64,000 bases of DNA, from the NCBI RefSeq assembly GCF_019793465.1, contig NZ_JAILYJ010000003.1, positions 1-64,000 of the forward strand, given 5' to 3'. This stretch comes from Rhizobium croatiense. Lineage in GTDB: Bacteria > Pseudomonadota > Alphaproteobacteria > Rhizobiales > Rhizobiaceae. The notes below the pieces were generated by a model. The model was not told the origin of the DNA and searched no databases. It saw only the letters and a list, made by a program, of their open reading frames with translations. Positions 61,571 to 64,000 of the stretch are shown here, in pieces. The position numbers and the translations under genes were made by a program. Every line of letters starts with the position of its first letter. Within the stretch, counting starts at the first letter, position 1.

Positions 61571-62080
61571 ATGGGCATCAAGAACTACTTGATCGAAGGC
61601 AGCTCCGGCACTGGAAAAACGTCTGTCGCTACTGAGCTGGAGCGGCGTGGTTTTCATGTCGTCCATGGTGATCGGGTCCTGGCCTATGTTGGGGACCCCG
61701 AGACCGGCGAGGCGCTCGAAGGGCCGCCGCAAGGTGTGGACCGCGTCGTTTGGCACTACGCGCACTGGATTTGGCCTGTCGAAAGGGTCCGGGCCATCAC
61801 CGCTGACACCACTCATCCTGCCACATTCTTCTGTGGCGGCTCCCGCAATTTCCATAAGTTCCTGGACGTGTTCGACAAGGTTTTTGTGCTCGATATAGAT
61901 GTCGAGACGTTGCACAGACGATTGGACGGGCGGCCAGCTGAGCCGGGTTTCGCGCCCGACGAGCGTGCGGTGGTTCTGCGCTACCATAGGAGTAGCAAAC
62001 ACTTTCCCGCCGGCATCGGTATCGACACAAACGGAACCGTTCCGAGCGTCGTCGACGATATCCTTGCCCAACTGAGCTGA
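61571..62080 (+). CDS. P-loop kinase-like (AAA/nucleoside kinase) protein
   Basis: A 169-residue P-loop NTPase. The Walker A is LIEGSSGTGKTSVATEL near residue 10; FHVVHGDRVLAYVGDPETG and CGGSRNFHKFLDVFDKVFVLDIDVETLHRRL follow, and the chain ends with DGTxx-free VPSVVDDILAQL. This fits the small kinase group (adenylate/gluconate/shikimate-kinase-like) of unassigned substrate. It may act on a nucleoside or a sugar. The neighbours do not help. Confidence 0.85.
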   Translation: MGIKNYLIEGSSGTGKTSVATELERRGFHVVHGDRVLAYVGDPETGEALEGPPQGVDRVVWHYAHWIWPVERVRAITADTTHPATFFCGGSRNFHKFLDVFDKVFVLDIDVETLHRRLDGRPAEPGFAPDERAVVLRYHRSSKHFPAGIGIDTNGTVPSVVDDILAQLS

Positions 62081-62207
62081 AACCTGGACGGTGTTGCGAT
62101 GGGGTGGGAAGCACCGGTGCCCATCCCGACGCTGGATGGGCAAAGCAGGCCACCCGAAACGGAGGGCGATTGGCGCCGGGTCGCCGACACGCTACGCGTA
62201 TGAGGCG

Positions 62208-62801
62208 CTACGCCGACGTCTTGAGAAGGCCCGCAGCCAAAGCGCCGAAGGCTTCGACCGCTTTCGGCAGCACCTCCTGCGGCTCGTCGCTTGCAGCGAT
62301 CCAGAGTGCGGCATTGAGCGCCGCGCCATTAAGCAGGCGGGCGGCTGCTTCCGCGTCAACCGACTTGAGAATCCCGCGCGTGATCAGACGCTCCACCGTC
62401 TGTCGGGTTACCTGAAGGCAACTGCTCTGGCTGGGCCATTGCGAGGGATCACCCAACACGGCAGGTCCGTCGAGCAGAACGATCCGTTGCACCTCCGGAT
62501 CAAGCGCCATCTCGATATAGGCCGCGCCCTCGGCGAGAAGACCTTGCCAATCATTGCCCGCCTGCGCGCCGATCTCCTGGGCGCGCGACGCCATTTCGGT
62601 GTCGATCTGGTCGACAACTGCCGCAAGCAGCCCGCGCTTGTCACCGAAGTTGTGGTAAAGCGCGCCCCGCGTCAGCCCGACTTCGGCAGTCAGCTCGTCC
62701 ATCGAGGCGGCCGCATATCCCTTCTCGGCAAAGGCCTTACGCGCGGCCGCGATCAGCTTGAGCCGATTTTCCTCCATTGTCTCGACGCGTCGTTTTGCCA
62801 T
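62208..62801 (-). CDS. TetR/AcrR-family repressor
   Basis: A 197-residue repressor with the TetR helix-turn-helix: RLKLIAAARKAFAEKGYAAASMDELTAEVGLTRGALYHNFGDKRGLL at residues about 12-58. The rest is a helical ligand domain. GGAGAAG precedes the ATG. Three copies of ATACG-N3-CGTAT lie in the divergent gap with the RidA gene, the first 20 bases from its start, so it should autoregulate and control RidA. Confidence 0.92.
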   Translation of the reverse strand: MAKRRVETMEENRLKLIAAARKAFAEKGYAAASMDELTAEVGLTRGALYHNFGDKRGLLAAVVDQIDTEMASRAQEIGAQAGNDWQGLLAEGAAYIEMALDPEVQRIVLLDGPAVLGDPSQWPSQSSCLQVTRQTVERLITRGILKSVDAEAAARLLNGAALNAALWIAASDEPQEVLPKAVEAFGALAAGLLKTSA

Positions 62802-62820
62802 CTCTTCTCCAAAAGTTCAC

Positions 62821-62833
62821 ATACGCGGCGTAT
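62821..62833. promoter_or_regulatory. operator copy 1, ATACG-CGG-CGTAT
   Basis: A perfect 5-bp inverted repeat, 20 bases upstream of the TetR start, part of a set of three in one divergent gap. Confidence 0.75.
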
Positions 62834-62844
62834 ATGAACTTGAC

Positions 62845-62857
62845 ATACGGCCCGTAT
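62845..62857. promoter_or_regulatory. operator copy 2, ATACG-GCC-CGTAT
   Basis: Same dyad as copy 1 with a different spacer, 24 bases from copy 1 start to start. Confidence 0.75.
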
Positions 62858-62871
62858 TCGAGTTATTTCAC

Positions 62872-62884
62872 ATACGCACCGTAT
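62872..62884. promoter_or_regulatory. operator copy 3, ATACG-CAC-CGTAT
   Basis: Same dyad, 27 bases from copy 2 start to start and 79 bases upstream of the RidA gene start. Constant arms with variable spacers indicate selection on the arms. Confidence 0.75.
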
Positions 62885-62962
62885 ATCAGATGGTGCGCCA
62901 TTCTGTGAAGGCTCGTAATGACCAGCGGCTTTCAGGTGTCCAATCAATGATGAGGAACGACT

Positions 62963-63355
62963 ATGACCCCAAGCGAAGCAATCTTTCCCGCAAACCGGCA
63001 TGCCCTTTACGAGGAACACGGCTATTCCGCCGCCATCCGATCCGGCGATCTTCTCTTCGTGTCCGGTCAGGTCGGCAGCCGTTCCGATGGAACGCCGGAG
63101 CCCGACTTCAAACGCCAGGTCGAGCTGGCGTTCGAAAACCTGAAGGCGACGCTGGACGCCGCGGGTTGCACGTTTGAAGATCTGGTTGATGTGACGACGT
63201 TCCATACCGACCCCGAAAACCAGTTCGAAACGATCATGGCCGCCAAGCAGAAGATTTTCAGCAAGCCGCCCTATCCGAACTGGACTGCGATCGGCGTGAA
63301 TTGGCTGGCAGGCTTCGATTTCGAGATCAAGGTGATCGCCCGCATCCCTTCATGA
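62963..63355 (+). CDS. RidA/YjgF-family protein
   Basis: A 130-residue RidA-fold protein: ALYEEHGYSAAIRSGDLLFVSGQVGSRSDG and VELAFENLKATLDAAGCTFEDLVDVTTFHTD, then VNWLAGFDFEIKVIARIPS. Canonical RidA deaminates reactive enamines using an Arg near residue 105; here the corresponding segment reads NWTAIGVNWLAGFD, without that Arg, so it belongs to another Rid subgroup. It is divergent from TetR and precedes the DapA-family gene, which points the other way. Confidence 0.88.
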   Translation: MTPSEAIFPANRHALYEEHGYSAAIRSGDLLFVSGQVGSRSDGTPEPDFKRQVELAFENLKATLDAAGCTFEDLVDVTTFHTDPENQFETIMAAKQKIFSKPPYPNWTAIGVNWLAGFDFEIKVIARIPS

Positions 63356-63426
63356 TGCCTGACAGGCCGACGCAAAGCTCGATCTCGCGGAAGCACACTC
63401 ACCTTGATCGGGCAAGGTCGCTCTCT

Positions 63427-64000
63427 CTACTGAGCGAAAAGTTCCGGGATCATCGCGCGGGCCCGATCGCGCAGACCTTTCGCTTCCTGCTCGCCGATAA
63501 AGCGGTAAGGCCAACGCAGCCTGGTGCTGACGGGACCCCAGTTGCCGATCGCCGCGAGCAGTTTGTCGAGCGCTGCATTGGAATAGCCGTGGTCACGTCG
63601 AAACGGGGCGACGTGGCTGTCCATAAAGGCGCAGATGCGGCTTTCGATCTCCAGCGCGGCGTCGATGTCGGCGTGCATCAGCGCTGTCCAGGCTTGGGCA
63701 CCATGGGGGCTGAGACAGGCGACGTTGGAAAACGCGCCGGCAGCAACGCCGCGTTTGATGCCGGTGGCGAGATGATGGCCGGGAATGAACAGGGAAAATT
63801 CGCTGAGATATGCGCGCGCCTGCGCATACCAGGCGTCGTCGCCATCGGCGATCTTCATCCCGACCACCGACGGGCAGGGGCCGCAAACGTCGCTGAGCTC
63901 GGCTGGCGACAGGACACGTTTCGCATGCGGGGGATTGTATAGGACGAGCGGGATCCCGTCGGCGGCCTCCGACGCCCGGTGCAGGAAGTCGACGGCCTCG
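63427..64000 (-). CDS. dihydrodipicolinate synthase/N-acetylneuraminate lyase-family protein, 5' end beyond window
   Basis: The C-terminal 190 residues of a DapA-family aldolase; the gene continues past base 64000. The part seen includes IPLVLYNPPHAKRVLSPAEL, VVGMKIADGDDAWYAQ (the Lys of MKIADGD is the Schiff-base lysine position), GVAAGAFSNVACLSP and the helical end. An internal ATG at 63867 is not the real start, as the conserved YNPP motif lies upstream of it. Such proteins act on 2-keto acids or sialic-acid-like sugars. It converges on RidA, 71 bases apart, and may belong to the same catabolic set. Confidence 0.9.
   Translation of the reverse strand, partial: EAVDFLHRASEAADGIPLVLYNPPHAKRVLSPAELSDVCGPCPSVVGMKIADGDDAWYAQARAYLSEFSLFIPGHHLATGIKRGVAAGAFSNVACLSPHGAQAWTALMHADIDAALEIESRICAFMDSHVAPFRRDHGYSNAALDKLLAAIGNWGPVSTRLRWPYRFIGEQEAKGLRDRARAMIPELFAQ

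Noticed and set aside
59661..64000. Integrated element with an attachment site at tRNA-Phe
   Set aside because: I saw no second copy of the tRNA 3' end and no integrase gene within the window, so the claim is not supported here.

Overview
The window reads as chromosomal DNA of a fast-growing rhizobium (Rhizobium leguminosarum/etli type, Alphaproteobacteria). The reasons are the G+C-rich coding style with strong third-position G/C, the order tRNA-Thr - small gene - murA - DUF2948 - hisD - UPF0262 - phosphatase - infA - maf - yacG - tRNA-Phe (recalled as typical of Rhizobiaceae, not searched here), a PodJ-type polarity protein, DUF982 and UPF0262 proteins, and several families of palindromic intergenic repeats of the kind known as RIMEs in rhizobia. 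The species call is inference.

Layout. 0-6.7 kb: an IS110 transposase tail, a chemoreceptor, a periplasmic solute-binding protein, a TerB-like protein, a nuclease-fold protein that has lost its active site, an S24/LexA-like repressor and an orphan NarL/FixJ-type response regulator. 6.7-11.4 kb: DUF952-pyrD, a MATE exporter, a CAP-domain lipoprotein coupled to a small membrane protein, and a TPR-methyltransferase. 11.6-14.4 kb: two short YitT-family membrane proteins flanking a 55-residue gene and an Rrf2 regulator/AhpD-like pair. 14.5-17.8 kb: a DNA-repair pair (ligase-associated DEXH helicase and PdeM). 18-26.8 kb: a lytic transglycosylase-like lipoprotein, a DHFR-like reductase, TauE/SafE with TIGR02186, podJ, a VOC protein and a DNA-3-methyladenine glycosylase. 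27-32.5 kb: a three-gene beta-oxidation operon behind a clear 20-bp operator. 32.4-33.7 kb: a repeat-rich stretch around cspA. 33.7-48.8 kb: a MarR/GFA divergon with twin operators, an NTF2-like protein, a MFS/TetR divergon, a very large SSF-type hybrid histidine kinase, mscL, an aminotransferase, galE, a 3-hydroxyisobutyryl-CoA hydrolase-like protein, a metallo-beta-lactamase-fold hydrolase and a UvrD-like helicase. 48.9-53.1 kb: small exported proteins, DUF982 and two converging acyltransferases in visibly A+T-richer DNA. 53.5-59.7 kb: the murA-hisD-infA-maf-yacG housekeeping block between tRNA-Thr and tRNA-Phe. 59.7-64 kb: a gene-poor stretch with tiny membrane or secreted proteins, a P-loop kinase-like protein, and a TetR/RidA divergon with three operator copies next to a truncated DapA-family gene.

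Most genes are ordinary. The parts I rate most worth checking are the YitT/Rrf2/AhpD cluster, the inactive nuclease-fold protein, the three evenly placed ATACG-N3-CGTAT operators, the galE leader hairpin that covers the likely ribosome binding site, the nested repeats around cspA, and the tiny-gene region behind tRNA-Phe. I did not find a CRISPR array, prophage, toxin-antitoxin pair or obvious defence system.
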